8,469 nucleotides of DNA from Chitinivibrionales bacterium (lineage in GTDB: Bacteria > Fibrobacterota > Chitinivibrionia > Chitinivibrionales > WJMI01), in contig WJJU01000295.1 in assembly GCA_014729595.1 (NCBI GenBank), forward strand, positions 1 through 8,469. The letters are read 5' to 3'. The position numbers and the translations under genes are program-made. This document shows, piece by piece, positions 1 through 6,040 of the stretch (position 1 is the stretch's first letter; each line of letters opens with the position of its first letter). The notes under the pieces were generated by a model. The model was not told where the DNA came from. It made no database searches and worked only from the letters and a program-made list of their open reading frames with translations.

Positions 1-1350
1 ATTGAGAAATTCGCGCACCCGCATATAAAATTGATCGATTTCGGCGGCCGAGCCCCTTTTGTTATGGAAGTGTTCGAAGCCCGCGTGCATCATATCCCGA
101 AGCGGACCGGCCGCGAACAGGGTGCTGTGCGCGTAGGCCGCGTTACCATTCATTGAACCTATGAGATGATCGTAAATGTCGCGAATTGTTGCCTCGCTAT
201 TCGTATGCAAATGCAGTTTCGCGTACTCGGTCCATTGGAGGATTTCGCCGTCGGTCGCCTCATGACCCATAACCCTTTCGAATGTCTCGGCGACCATAGA
301 CTTGAGCGGATCGCCCTTAAATGCATCGGAATGCGCATACTCGCCGCCGCCGTACAATGAACCGACCAGAAAATCGGAGACGTCCTTAACTCCCGCATTT
401 TCTTGCTTGTCGAGATATCGCTTTGCCTGGGTGACCAATTTACTGACTTCGCCGTCTTCAGGCTTTCGGCCGAGAATATTCTTGATACCCTTGCGAACCA
501 TAGTGCCCAGAGGATCCGCTTGAAAGGCATCTGAATGAGCGTATTCCGCACTCTTGCTCAATGAACCGACCAAAAAATCGGAAACGTCTTTGATACCCGC
601 ATTTTCGTGCTTATCGAGATAACGCTTTGTCTGATCGACGAATTTACCGACTTCGCCGCTCTCCGGCTTTCGGTCGAGAATACTCTTGATACTCTTACGC
701 ACCATCGTGTGCAGAGGCTCCGCTTGAAAGGCGTCTGAATGAGCGTACTCAGAGCTTTTTCTCAATGAACCGACCAAAAAATCTGCGACATCGTCAATGT
801 TCGCGGATTTGTTCTTGTAAATAAATCGCTTTGTTTGTTGGACCCAGTGGTCAACTTCACGGGTTGCGGCCTTTTTTCCGAGGATATTTTTAAAGCCCTT
901 GCGGATCATGCTGCGTAATTGATCGCCTTGAAACGCATCCGATTGGACTAATTCCTCGCTTTTGCTCAATGCATTAACCAGAAATTCCGAGACATCCTTG
1001 GTATTCGCGTTTTCGTTCTTATCAAGAAAGCTCTTTGCCTCATTGACCAGCTTTCCGACCTCGCCGCTCTCGGGCTTGCGCCCCATGATGTTCTTAATAC
1101 TCTTGCGGACCATGGTATGCAGAGGGTCCTCTTGAAATGCCGCGGAATGGGCGTATTCGTCACTTTTGTGAAAAGATTCAGCCAGGAAATCCGCAATATC
1201 CTTTGCGGTTGCGGCGGGATTCCCTTCGAGGTAATTCTTTGTGTTTTTGACCCACCTGTCGATTTCGTCGCCGTCGCCCTTTCTTTCGAGAATGTTCTTG
1301 AAAGCCTTCTTTATCATGCGGCGCAAAGGACCATTCTGAAATTCTTTCGT
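1..1350 (-). repeat. 204 bp in-frame tandem repeat array (6 full units plus part of a 7th)
   Basis: Units lie at 1350-1147, 1146-943, 942-739, 738-535, 534-331, 330-127 and 126-1 (cut by the edge). The spacing is exactly 204 bp: equivalent sites lie at 359, 563, 767, 971 and 1175. Each unit encodes 68 residues of the C39-like protein. Units 4 and 5 are nearly identical, including a shared stretch beginning caatgaaccgacca at the unit 4/5 and unit 3/4 borders. Units 1, 6 and 7 are the most diverged. There is no length variation between the complete units, which suggests a folded repeat rather than low-complexity linker. Confidence 0.9.
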
Positions 1351-2151
1351 GCGGACAAAATCCTTACTATCAAGTTGCGATGCGCTAAGTGACTCATCAA
1401 CTGATTCGGATGTATCGGACGCTCTTCCCGCATACAAGTACTGAGTCAACGACGCAGCTTCAACTTCCGTGTATTGATCGGCAAGTATCTGAGCAAGCCG
1501 CCGCTCCGAAATCACATTCCCGTGGTTGCCGGAGTCATTAACGAAATCCATCACCGCCAGTTCCTCAGCGGCATTGCCTTTCCTGCCGGGCGGCAGCATG
1601 TCGCCTTTAGCACCGTAGACCGTCGCAAATCGGTCTACGTCGCCCACACGCGATTGCCAACGCTCCATGAATTCATCAGTGCTCATGGTCACATCTTTGC
1701 CGCCGTCAGGATCGATCAGGTGGATCAGCTCATTTCCCTTTCGGTTGGTGCTGAATCCGGTAACTACGGCGTAATGGTCGGCTACGGCGCTTGCCTCGGC
1801 GGTATCGAGCAGTACCTGTACTCCGCGGCCGGCAGCCAGGTGGTGCTTGATTTCGCTAAGCGATGCCCCGTTGTAGCATTCGGCCGACAGGCCGTTGCCG
1901 CGTGCGAAGTCGATCATGTTTTGCACCGAGGTTCCCGTGTCGAATCGCCGAATGCGCGCATCGATTTCAGCGGGGGAGTATTCCTTCCCCAGACCACACA
2001 TGATCATTGCCAGCGATGTTGTACCACAGGCGTTGGTGTCTCCTTGATCGAATCGCGGATAATTCAACGGTGAACTTGAAAACTTCGGCTGCGTTGCCGT
2101 TTGATCCCGATAGTTGTCGCTGAGCGGTTTAGCGGAAAATGTGACCTGCAT
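1..2151 (-). CDS. C39-like cysteine peptidase with tandem 68-residue repeats (3' end outside window)
   Basis: The frame is open for 717 codons from ATG at 2151 to the left edge, so the C-terminus is missing. The start is supported by a GAGGAAG ribosome site at 2157-2163, 5 nt upstream. Residues about 30-180 resemble the Peptidase_C39_2/papain-like fold: Gln36 (oxyanion hole) and Cys42 in a Q-x5-C-G-T-T-S-L-A-M context, His126 in DHYAVVTG, and Asp147 in LIDPDGG complete a plausible Gln-Cys-His-Asp set. Residues 180-267 are a linker. From residue 268 onward there are seven 68-residue repeats, the last cut by the edge. They look helical, with core pattern MVRK-IKNILGRKP-GEV--LV---K-YLDK, then KDVSDFLVGSL and SAEYAH, which recalls DUF4214 (inference). 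I see no signal peptide or membrane segment, so export, if any, needs a non-Sec route. It could be a secreted or effector-like protease, or an intracellular one; the substrate is unknown. The gene stands alone on its strand, 711 bp from its neighbour. Confidence 0.85.
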   Translation of the reverse strand, partial: MQVTFSAKPLSDNYRDQTATQPKFSSSPLNYPRFDQGDTNACGTTSLAMIMCGLGKEYSPAEIDARIRRFDTGTSVQNMIDFARGNGLSAECYNGASLSEIKHHLAAGRGVQVLLDTAEASAVADHYAVVTGFSTNRKGNELIHLIDPDGGKDVTMSTDEFMERWQSRVGDVDRFATVYGAKGDMLPPGRKGNAAEELAVMDFVNDSGNHGNVISERRLAQILADQYTEVEAASLTQYLYAGRASDTSESVDESLSASQLDSKDFVRTKEFQNGPLRRMIKKAFKNILERKGDGDEIDRWVKNTKNYLEGNPAATAKDIADFLAESFHKSDEYAHSAAFQEDPLHTMVRKSIKNIMGRKPESGEVGKLVNEAKSFLDKNENANTKDVSEFLVNALSKSEELVQSDAFQGDQLRSMIRKGFKNILGKKAATREVDHWVQQTKRFIYKNKSANIDDVADFLVGSLRKSSEYAHSDAFQAEPLHTMVRKSIKSILDRKPESGEVGKFVDQTKRYLDKHENAGIKDVSDFLVGSLSKSAEYAHSDAFQADPLGTMVRKGIKNILGRKPEDGEVSKLVTQAKRYLDKQENAGVKDVSDFLVGSLYGGGEYAHSDAFKGDPLKSMVAETFERVMGHEATDGEILQWTEYAKLHLHTNSEATIRDIYDHLIGSMNGNAAYAHSTLFAAGPLRDMMHAGFEHFHNKRGSAAEIDQFYMRVREFLN

Positions 2152-2862
2152 AGTTGCTTCCTCGTAAATGGCTTGGCTGGTGACGGAACAATATCGTCGG
2201 GGAACTTTCGCGATTCACCGCGAGAAAATCTACGTGTTTAGGTTTTAATTCATTTTGCTTTTTTAACTGTTTAAAAAGATACCCGTTCATTGTTTGATTT
2301 CTGTTACGGATACGTGGGCAAAGGAAAGATTGCGTTGATGCCGCTATCAACATGCCGCCTGTTTGGCTACAGGTGCCGCTTATTAGAATCCGCCTCGGAT
2401 ATACTCCCGCCAACTGTCGGGCGGGACGAGATCATCCGGTTCACGCTCCGCGTCATGGAGGCGCCCCTCAAGGCCGCCTTCAGCCGGCACGCGGGGTTCG
2501 CGCCAATTTATGGGCTCCAAGTTGCTGCTCGATCGGTGTATATGGTCGGTGCCCGCCTCTATGTCACCGCCGTTCCGGAGCATAATGAATATGATCCCTT
2601 CTGGAACAAACCATTATGTTTCTTGTGCTCTATCGTCTCACGGTCGGCCCCGTCGCGTTGCGCTATCCAGTTTGGCGGGATCCGCATTTATGAGACTTTT
2701 TTTATGGCGGCTTTTAAAAGAATGCATCGGTCGTGGGGCTTGAGGTTATCGCCTGAGCATTCGCCTTCAGGCTTTACCCGCATATCACGGGCGCCATTTA
2801 TACCGATTGTCGGGAGGGTTAATAGGAGTTTTAGCGGGAGTAGCGGTGTCGGAGGTAGTGGG
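2152..2862. other. 711 bp intergenic region with no supported gene
   Basis: This separates two minus-strand genes. The long plus-strand frame across it (2290-3033) has no recognisable protein, lacks a convincing ribosome site and runs into the antisense of the radical SAM gene, so I do not call it. An A/T-rich stretch at about 2225-2285 is the likeliest place for the promoter of the peptidase gene. It also holds a GC-rich hairpin at 2406-2425 (CCCGCC and GGCGGG arms, 8 nt loop), a second hairpin at about 2750-2771 (GCCTGA and TCAGGC arms, 10 nt loop), and one copy of the intergenic repeat at about 2572-2642. Neither hairpin has a T-tract, so neither is a clear terminator. I see no tRNA. Confidence 0.6.
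2572..2642 (+). repeat. Dispersed copy of the ~70 bp palindromic intergenic repeat
   Basis: The left part reads cgttccggagcataatgaa and the right part ttatgtttcttgtgctctat followed by cgtctcac. It matches the copies at 4719-4858, which share ccgaagcataaggaa on the left and tatgtcttttgtgcgttgtc on the right. Here the arms GTTCC and GGAAC can pair. It is more diverged than the 4.7 kb copies, and the match is by eye. Confidence 0.55.
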
Positions 2863-3834
2863 CTAACAACGGTAAAATGTCTTCCCCGACAGCTCCGTCT
2901 CTTGTATCCGCCCTTGTTTGAGCAGGTGTTTAAGCACGGATCGCAGTTGTCTGATTTCGCAGCGACAGCTTACCGCAAGATCTTCCAGAGTACAGGGACG
3001 ACGTTTGAGGAGGGGGAGGATCTTGCCTTCTAAGTCGGTCGCCGCCGCCTCAGTGAGCGTAGGAGGCTGTGCCCGCGACACGATTTCGACCGGGAGCGGA
3101 TAGAGACGTGTGCCGATATCGGCCAGAAGCTGAGGTGTGGCGGGTTTAATCGAGGGGCAGGCCCCCGGACGGTCGAGGCTGTTGAGCTGCACGCGGGCGG
3201 GGGCAATCGTCTTCAGAACATCCTTTAGAAGAGAGATCTCCGCATCGGTATCGTTTATCCCCGGCGCAATGAATATTTCGACCCACATCGTGCCGGTGTA
3301 CTCCCGCGCGAAAGCCAGCAGACCTTCGACAATATCGTGGGCACCGAGACCCCGCGCCGGTCGATTCAACCGCGAAAATGCCTTTTCCGAGACCGCATCA
3401 AGTGAGGGAAGCACCAGGTTGAAGAGTGAAGCGTCTTGCCGAACTTCGGGTAAGCCAAAGAGGGTGCTGTTGGTAAGCAACGCGGTGCGATAGTGTGGAT
3501 AGTGCTCTTTCAGATGACGAACTACCGTACCCATCGCACTATTGAGCGTCGGCTCACCGCTTCCAGCAAACGTTATGTAATCGAGGTGCGGACGATTTTC
3601 GAGAAACCGGTCGAGTTCCGATATAAGCGAGCGGGCGGGCACATACTCGCGTCGCTCAAGCGTTTCCCGCGTCGTGGCTCCGCATTCGCAATAGGCACAG
3701 TTGAGCGTGCATGTCTTAAAAGGAACCGGATCGACTCCCAGCGAAATCCCCAGTCGCCGGGAATTAACCGGTCCGAAAAGGTATTGGTAAGACGCGGAAG
3801 TTCCGCGATCGGTTCCTGTCGTACGAGCCGTAAT
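2863..3834 (-). CDS. Radical SAM protein, COG0731 (wyosine-synthase-like) family, start codon uncertain
   Basis: The conserved core begins YQYLFGPVNSRRLG, followed by LGVDPVPFKTCTLNCAYCEC. Counting from a putative ATT start at 3834 (323 aa), the CX3CX2C cluster ligands are Cys42, Cys46 and Cys49, with Cys51 in the usual YCECG. FAGSGEPTLN is the glycine-rich SAM-binding motif of this family. The last ~55 residues (EGKILPLLKRRPCTLEDLA onward) look like a winged-helix domain, as seen in many bacterial members. The family is named after a tRNA-modifying enzyme, but bacterial members are mostly uncharacterised, so no substrate is claimed. The start is a real problem: this frame has no ATG, GTG or TTG between its upstream stop at 3880-3882 and the YLFGP motif. 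The only standard start, GTG at 3642, lies downstream of the cluster cysteines and would destroy the enzyme. CTG (3837-3835) overlaps the DUF1573 TGA as CTGA, and ATT (3834-3832) follows a GGGAG. Stop is TAG. It is probably co-transcribed with the DUF1573 gene. Confidence 0.85.
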   Translation of the reverse strand: MTARTTGTDRGTSASYQYLFGPVNSRRLGISLGVDPVPFKTCTLNCAYCECGATTRETLERREYVPARSLISELDRFLENRPHLDYITFAGSGEPTLNSAMGTVVRHLKEHYPHYRTALLTNSTLFGLPEVRQDASLFNLVLPSLDAVSEKAFSRLNRPARGLGAHDIVEGLLAFAREYTGTMWVEIFIAPGINDTDAEISLLKDVLKTIAPARVQLNSLDRPGACPSIKPATPQLLADIGTRLYPLPVEIVSRAQPPTLTEAAATDLEGKILPLLKRRPCTLEDLAVSCRCEIRQLRSVLKHLLKQGRIQETELSGKTFYRC

Positions 3835-4577
3835 CAGTCTCCCGGTTCTATCATCCCCCGAACGGTTATCTCGCTCATTTTACGATTGTTCGTTTTAAAA
3901 ATAAACTCGCCGGGGCGATTCTGCTTTGGGACTGTTTTCAACGCGATTTTTACCGTATAGGTGTAATAACCGTCTTTGTCCGCCGTATCACTTCGCGTCG
4001 TCTCATGCTCAATGAAATAGGGCAGAGAGGACTGCCAGGCGGGACCATCTTTGGCGCCGCCACGTTCCTTGAATACGATATCCTTGACTTTCAAATTCTT
4101 TTGTTCGGTGGTCAGGACTACTTCACTGGCATTTTCCGCGTTTTCGCTCGATTTCAGCCGTAAATATCTGGGAGAAACGCCAAGAATCGGCAAAATTTTA
4201 CCCGATAAGGACAATCGTAAAGTCGTATTGGCCGAATCATTCAGTATTACACGCATTCCCTTGCGGAAGCTTCCGCCATGCAACCCCTTGATTCGTACCG
4301 CTTGCGTTATTTCGCCCACCCGACCGGGCGGGATGATCGAGTCATACTCGACCACGGTGCATCCTCACCCGGGTTTGACCGACTTGATAGTTACCGTATC
4401 ATTGCCGGTATTTTTGAGCTTGAATGTGTGGGTGACCTTCTCTTTGGTACCCTCCTTGATTTTGCCGATATCAAACTTGGCGCTGTCGACCTCAATGGCC
4501 GGCGCGGCAAGTGCCGGCCCCCCCATCATCAGGGCAATTAAGAGACTCAGGCATAAAGAGAAACAGCTTTTCTTCAT
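3834..4577 (-). CDS. Exported DUF1573 protein with in-frame TGA; candidate selenoprotein
   Basis: The start at 4577 has AGGAGG at 4586-4591, 8 nt upstream. Residues 1-24 form a Sec signal peptide (MKKS, hydrophobic core, likely cleavage after ALA24), so the product is exported. Residues about 28-110 match DUF1573, an Ig-like domain: FDIGKIKEGTKEKVTHTFKL, KNTGNDTVTIKSVKPG, then the family's CGCT motif and later PPGRVGEI. Codon 71 is TGA (4367-4365), giving PG-TGA-GCTVVEYD where the family has PG-C-G-C-T. The frame then continues without a break to TGA at 3836-3834, for 247 residues in all. The C-terminal half (about 110-247) looks like a second beta-rich domain ending RGMIEPGD. If TGA is decoded as selenocysteine, the protein carries a Sec71-Gly-Cys73 motif. 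If not, only a 70-residue fragment is made and the gene is a pseudogene or contains a sequencing error. DUF1573 function is poorly defined. The downstream radical SAM gene overlaps or abuts its stop. Confidence 0.8.
4333..4355 (-). promoter_or_regulatory. SECIS-like stem-loop just after the in-frame TGA
   Basis: On the mRNA strand the 5' arm GUGGUCGAG (4355-4347) pairs with CUCGAUCAU (4341-4333) around the loop UAUGA (4346-4342). This gives nine continuous pairs, two of them G-U. The stem starts 9 nt after the TGA and the loop begins after 18 nt. As I recall, bacterial SECIS elements place the apical loop about 16-37 nt after the UGA, usually with a G at the start of the loop. The 5 nt loop here begins with U; opening the closing G-C pair gives a 7 nt loop that begins with G. 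The hairpin lies within coding sequence, so a chance structure is possible. Confidence 0.45.
4365..4367 (-). other. In-frame TGA at a conserved cysteine position (possible Sec codon)
   Basis: The codons read CCC GGG TGA GGA TGC ACC. Both sides are in the same frame and belong to one DUF1573 domain, so there is no indel. TGA is one third-position change from the Cys codons TGT/TGC and replaces the first Cys of CGCT. The bases are directly seen; decoding as selenocysteine is inferred. Confidence 0.5.
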
Positions 4578-4585
4578 TGAAATAA

Positions 4586-4609
4586 CCTCCTACGCTCCTT
4601 GTTGGAGCG
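4586..4609 (-). promoter_or_regulatory. Ribosome site of the DUF1573 gene with adjacent hairpin
   Basis: The Shine-Dalgarno AGGAGG occupies 4591-4586, 8 nt before ATG. Directly upstream is a perfect 6 bp hairpin, CGCTCC (plus strand 4593-4598) and GGAGCG (4604-4609) around a 5 nt loop. On the mRNA the 5' arm CGCUCC could also pair with the GGAG of the ribosome site instead of its own partner, so a switch at translation initiation is conceivable. That role is speculative. Confidence 0.35.
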
Positions 4610-4624
4610 ATGACGGGCATAAAT

Positions 4625-4655
4625 GAGTACTTATTAAAATAATATCTGCATTTTG
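4625..4655 (-). promoter_or_regulatory. Possible promoter region of the DUF1573-radical SAM operon
   Basis: An A/T-rich patch about 50-80 bp upstream of the DUF1573 start contains TATTAT (minus strand, 4644-4639) as a possible -10 box. I see no good -35 box at the right distance, so this is only a likely location. Confidence 0.25.
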
Positions 4656-4689
4656 AGTCCTGGAAGGAATTACGCGATCCGAAATGGTA

Positions 4690-4890
4690 TTTTTATCCTG
4701 AGTTCGTCGATTGTCACTTCATGCCGAAGCATAAGGAATTCGATTCCTTCGGGATCAAACTACTATGTCTTTTGTGCGTTGTCACTGCCGTTCTAAAGCA
4801 TAAGGAGTACCGGTGGCTTTCGCCACCTTTTCTATTGTGCCTTTTGTGCGTTGTCACTTTCGTTCCGAAGAATTAGGAGGGCCGGCGTTT
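4690..4890 (+). repeat. Tandem cluster of ~70 bp palindromic intergenic repeats
   Basis: The segment agcataagga recurs at 4728-4737 and 4797-4806, with a weaker agaattagga at 4869-4878 (periods 69 and 72). The segment ttttgtgcgttgtcact recurs at 4770-4786 and 4842-4858, and a degenerate gttcgtcgattgtcact lies at 4702-4718. Full units therefore run about 4719-4786 and 4787-4858, flanked by partial ones. Each full unit has its own hairpin: AAGGAAT/ATTCCTT with loop TCG (4733-4749), and GGTGGC/GCCACC with loop TTTC (4812-4827) followed by TTTT. The arms differ in sequence but both pair, which suggests the structure is kept. A further copy is at 2572-2642. The cluster lies between the divergent DUF1573 operon and the spore-photoproduct-lyase-like gene. 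Confidence 0.7.
4812..4831 (+). terminator. Terminator-like hairpin inside the intergenic repeat
   Basis: GGTGGC, loop TTTC, GCCACC, then TTTT reads as a short rho-independent terminator on the plus strand. On the minus strand the same hairpin has a GAAA tetraloop but no T-tract. No plus-strand gene ends just upstream, so it more likely belongs to the repeat unit than acts as a gene terminator. Confidence 0.3.
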
Positions 4891-4908
4891 TCCGTCACCG
4901 TACTTATA

Positions 4909-5880
4909 ATGAAACTACATCCTGAGATCGCCAAAAGGCGAAATACCATAGTTGAAGAACACTTTTGCGGTGAGTTTTGGAAACCGTGTCCCGGAACGGG
5001 CGCGGGATACCACTGCTGCGGATATCAAATCCTTTCTCCGCTCACCGGTTGCGGAATGTATTGCACCTACTGCGTACTTCAGGCCTATCTTGGCCGCGAG
5101 GAACAGGTTGTGTTCAGCAATTTCGCCGATTTGGAGGACGAGGTGCGATCAAAACTCGCCGCCAAGGAAGGCATCATCCGATTCGGTACGGGTGAGCTTG
5201 GGGACAGTCTCTATCTTGAAGAGCAGTTGGGAATCTGTAGACGTATCGCGGCGCTTCTTGAGCCATACAACAATGTGTTGGTAGAGTTCAAAACCAAATG
5301 GGACGATGTCCGGGGGCTCGATCAAATTAAGGTTCCCGGTAAAGTAGTAATTGGATTCTCCATGAATACGCCGGCCATGATCGAGTGCCTTGAATACGGT
5401 ACCGCTTCCCTTGATCGTCGGCTGGAAGCGCTGCGGCGCTGTGAAGAAATGGGTTTTTGGGTGGCGATTCATTTTGACCCCATGGTCTGGTATCCGCGAT
5501 GGGAGTCTGAATACCGCGATGTTGTGCGAAGAGTATTTGATGCGCTTGATGATCCGGCTCATATAGCCTGGTGGAGTCTTGGAGGGTTCAGGTGCGTTCC
5601 CGCGCTAAAGGCGCGGCTAAAAGAGCGAGGATTGCATCTCCCTCTTTTCTCGGGCGAATTGGTGCTGGGTGAAGACGGCAAATATCGCTATTTTCGGAGC
5701 GTGAGAGTCGATTTTTACAGTGTCGTTCGTGAAGCTGTGGAAGAATACCGGCCGGAAACCACTCTTTACCTGTGTATGGAAAGCGACGAAGTTTGGCGAG
5801 AATGTAGTATGGATCGGCGGATCCCCGGGGGGCTTCCGGCGCTTTTGGATAAACGGGCCGCCGCCATGTTGGCGATTTAA
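4909..5880 (+). CDS. Spore-photoproduct-lyase-like radical SAM protein
   Basis: 323 residues from ATG 4909; stop TAA. Radical SAM cluster ligands are Cys48, Cys52 and Cys55 in GCGMYCTYC, preceded by a cysteine-rich N-terminus (Cys20, Cys27, Cys36, Cys37 in PCPGTGAGYHCCGY). Downstream blocks typical of the SplB/COG1533 family are FGTGELGDSL, VEFKTKWDDV, GFSMNTP, EYGTASLDRRLEALRRC, HFDPMVWYP and YLCMESDEVW. Spore photoproduct lyase repairs a thymine photodimer in endospores. Members in non-spore-formers are common and of uncertain role, and nothing here indicates sporulation, so I do not assign the reaction. I cannot place the hydrogen-donor cysteine of the true lyase. The start is not fully settled: an upstream GTG at 4813 has TAAGGAG 5 nt before it and would add 32 residues, but those are encoded by the intergenic repeat. 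AGGAGG at 4875-4880 is about 28 nt from ATG 4909, which is rather far. The ATG fits the conserved region best. Confidence 0.8.
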   Translation: MKLHPEIAKRRNTIVEEHFCGEFWKPCPGTGAGYHCCGYQILSPLTGCGMYCTYCVLQAYLGREEQVVFSNFADLEDEVRSKLAAKEGIIRFGTGELGDSLYLEEQLGICRRIAALLEPYNNVLVEFKTKWDDVRGLDQIKVPGKVVIGFSMNTPAMIECLEYGTASLDRRLEALRRCEEMGFWVAIHFDPMVWYPRWESEYRDVVRRVFDALDDPAHIAWWSLGGFRCVPALKARLKERGLHLPLFSGELVLGEDGKYRYFRSVRVDFYSVVREAVEEYRPETTLYLCMESDEVWRECSMDRRIPGGLPALLDKRAAAMLAI

Positions 5881-6040
5881 GAAGTTGCCGCGGCTTTTGA
5901 CACCGAGCTTTCGCGGGAATACGGGTAGCATGGATCGGATTTGCGTCAACGAACGATGCTAATCAAAGCTCGCCCGACAACGGTAAGGAACGCCGCGCGG
6001 GTGCACGTTTTATTTTGGAGCCAAAAATAGGGGAGAAGCT
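5881..6040. other. Intergenic gap upstream of aroD
   Basis: 160 bp with no gene, clear terminator or strong promoter. The only supported element is the aroD ribosome site at 6029-6035. aroD may be read through from the upstream radical SAM gene or may have its own weak promoter. Confidence 0.4.

Noticed and set aside
1..1350. CRISPR array
   Set aside because: The units are 204 bp, fully coding and in frame, with no short repeat/unique spacer pattern.
1474..2073. 199-codon plus-strand open frame
   Set aside because: It is the antisense of the peptidase domain, whose minus-strand reading has catalytic motifs and a ribosome site.
2129..2413. 94-codon minus-strand frame (or a shorter form from ATG 2290)
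   Set aside because: It overlaps the start of the peptidase gene in another frame, has no ribosome site and shows no recognisable sequence.
2750..2771. Rho-independent terminator for the radical SAM gene
   Set aside because: The 6 bp hairpin has a 10 nt loop, lies about 90 bp past the stop and lacks a T-tract on either strand.
2290..3033. 247-codon plus-strand open frame
   Set aside because: No recognisable domain or ribosome site; it covers an intergenic repeat and then runs antisense to the clearly real radical SAM gene.
2863..3642. Radical SAM gene starting at GTG 3642
   Set aside because: This would remove the CX3CX2C cluster motif and YLFGP region encoded just upstream in the same frame.
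4365..4367. Genetic code with TGA reassigned to an amino acid
   Set aside because: TGA ends trpD and the DUF1573 gene, and only one internal TGA is seen in the real genes.
4365..4577. A separate 70-residue protein plus a second gene starting at GTG 4355
   Set aside because: Both parts lie in one frame and together make a single DUF1573 domain; no good ribosome site precedes the GTG.
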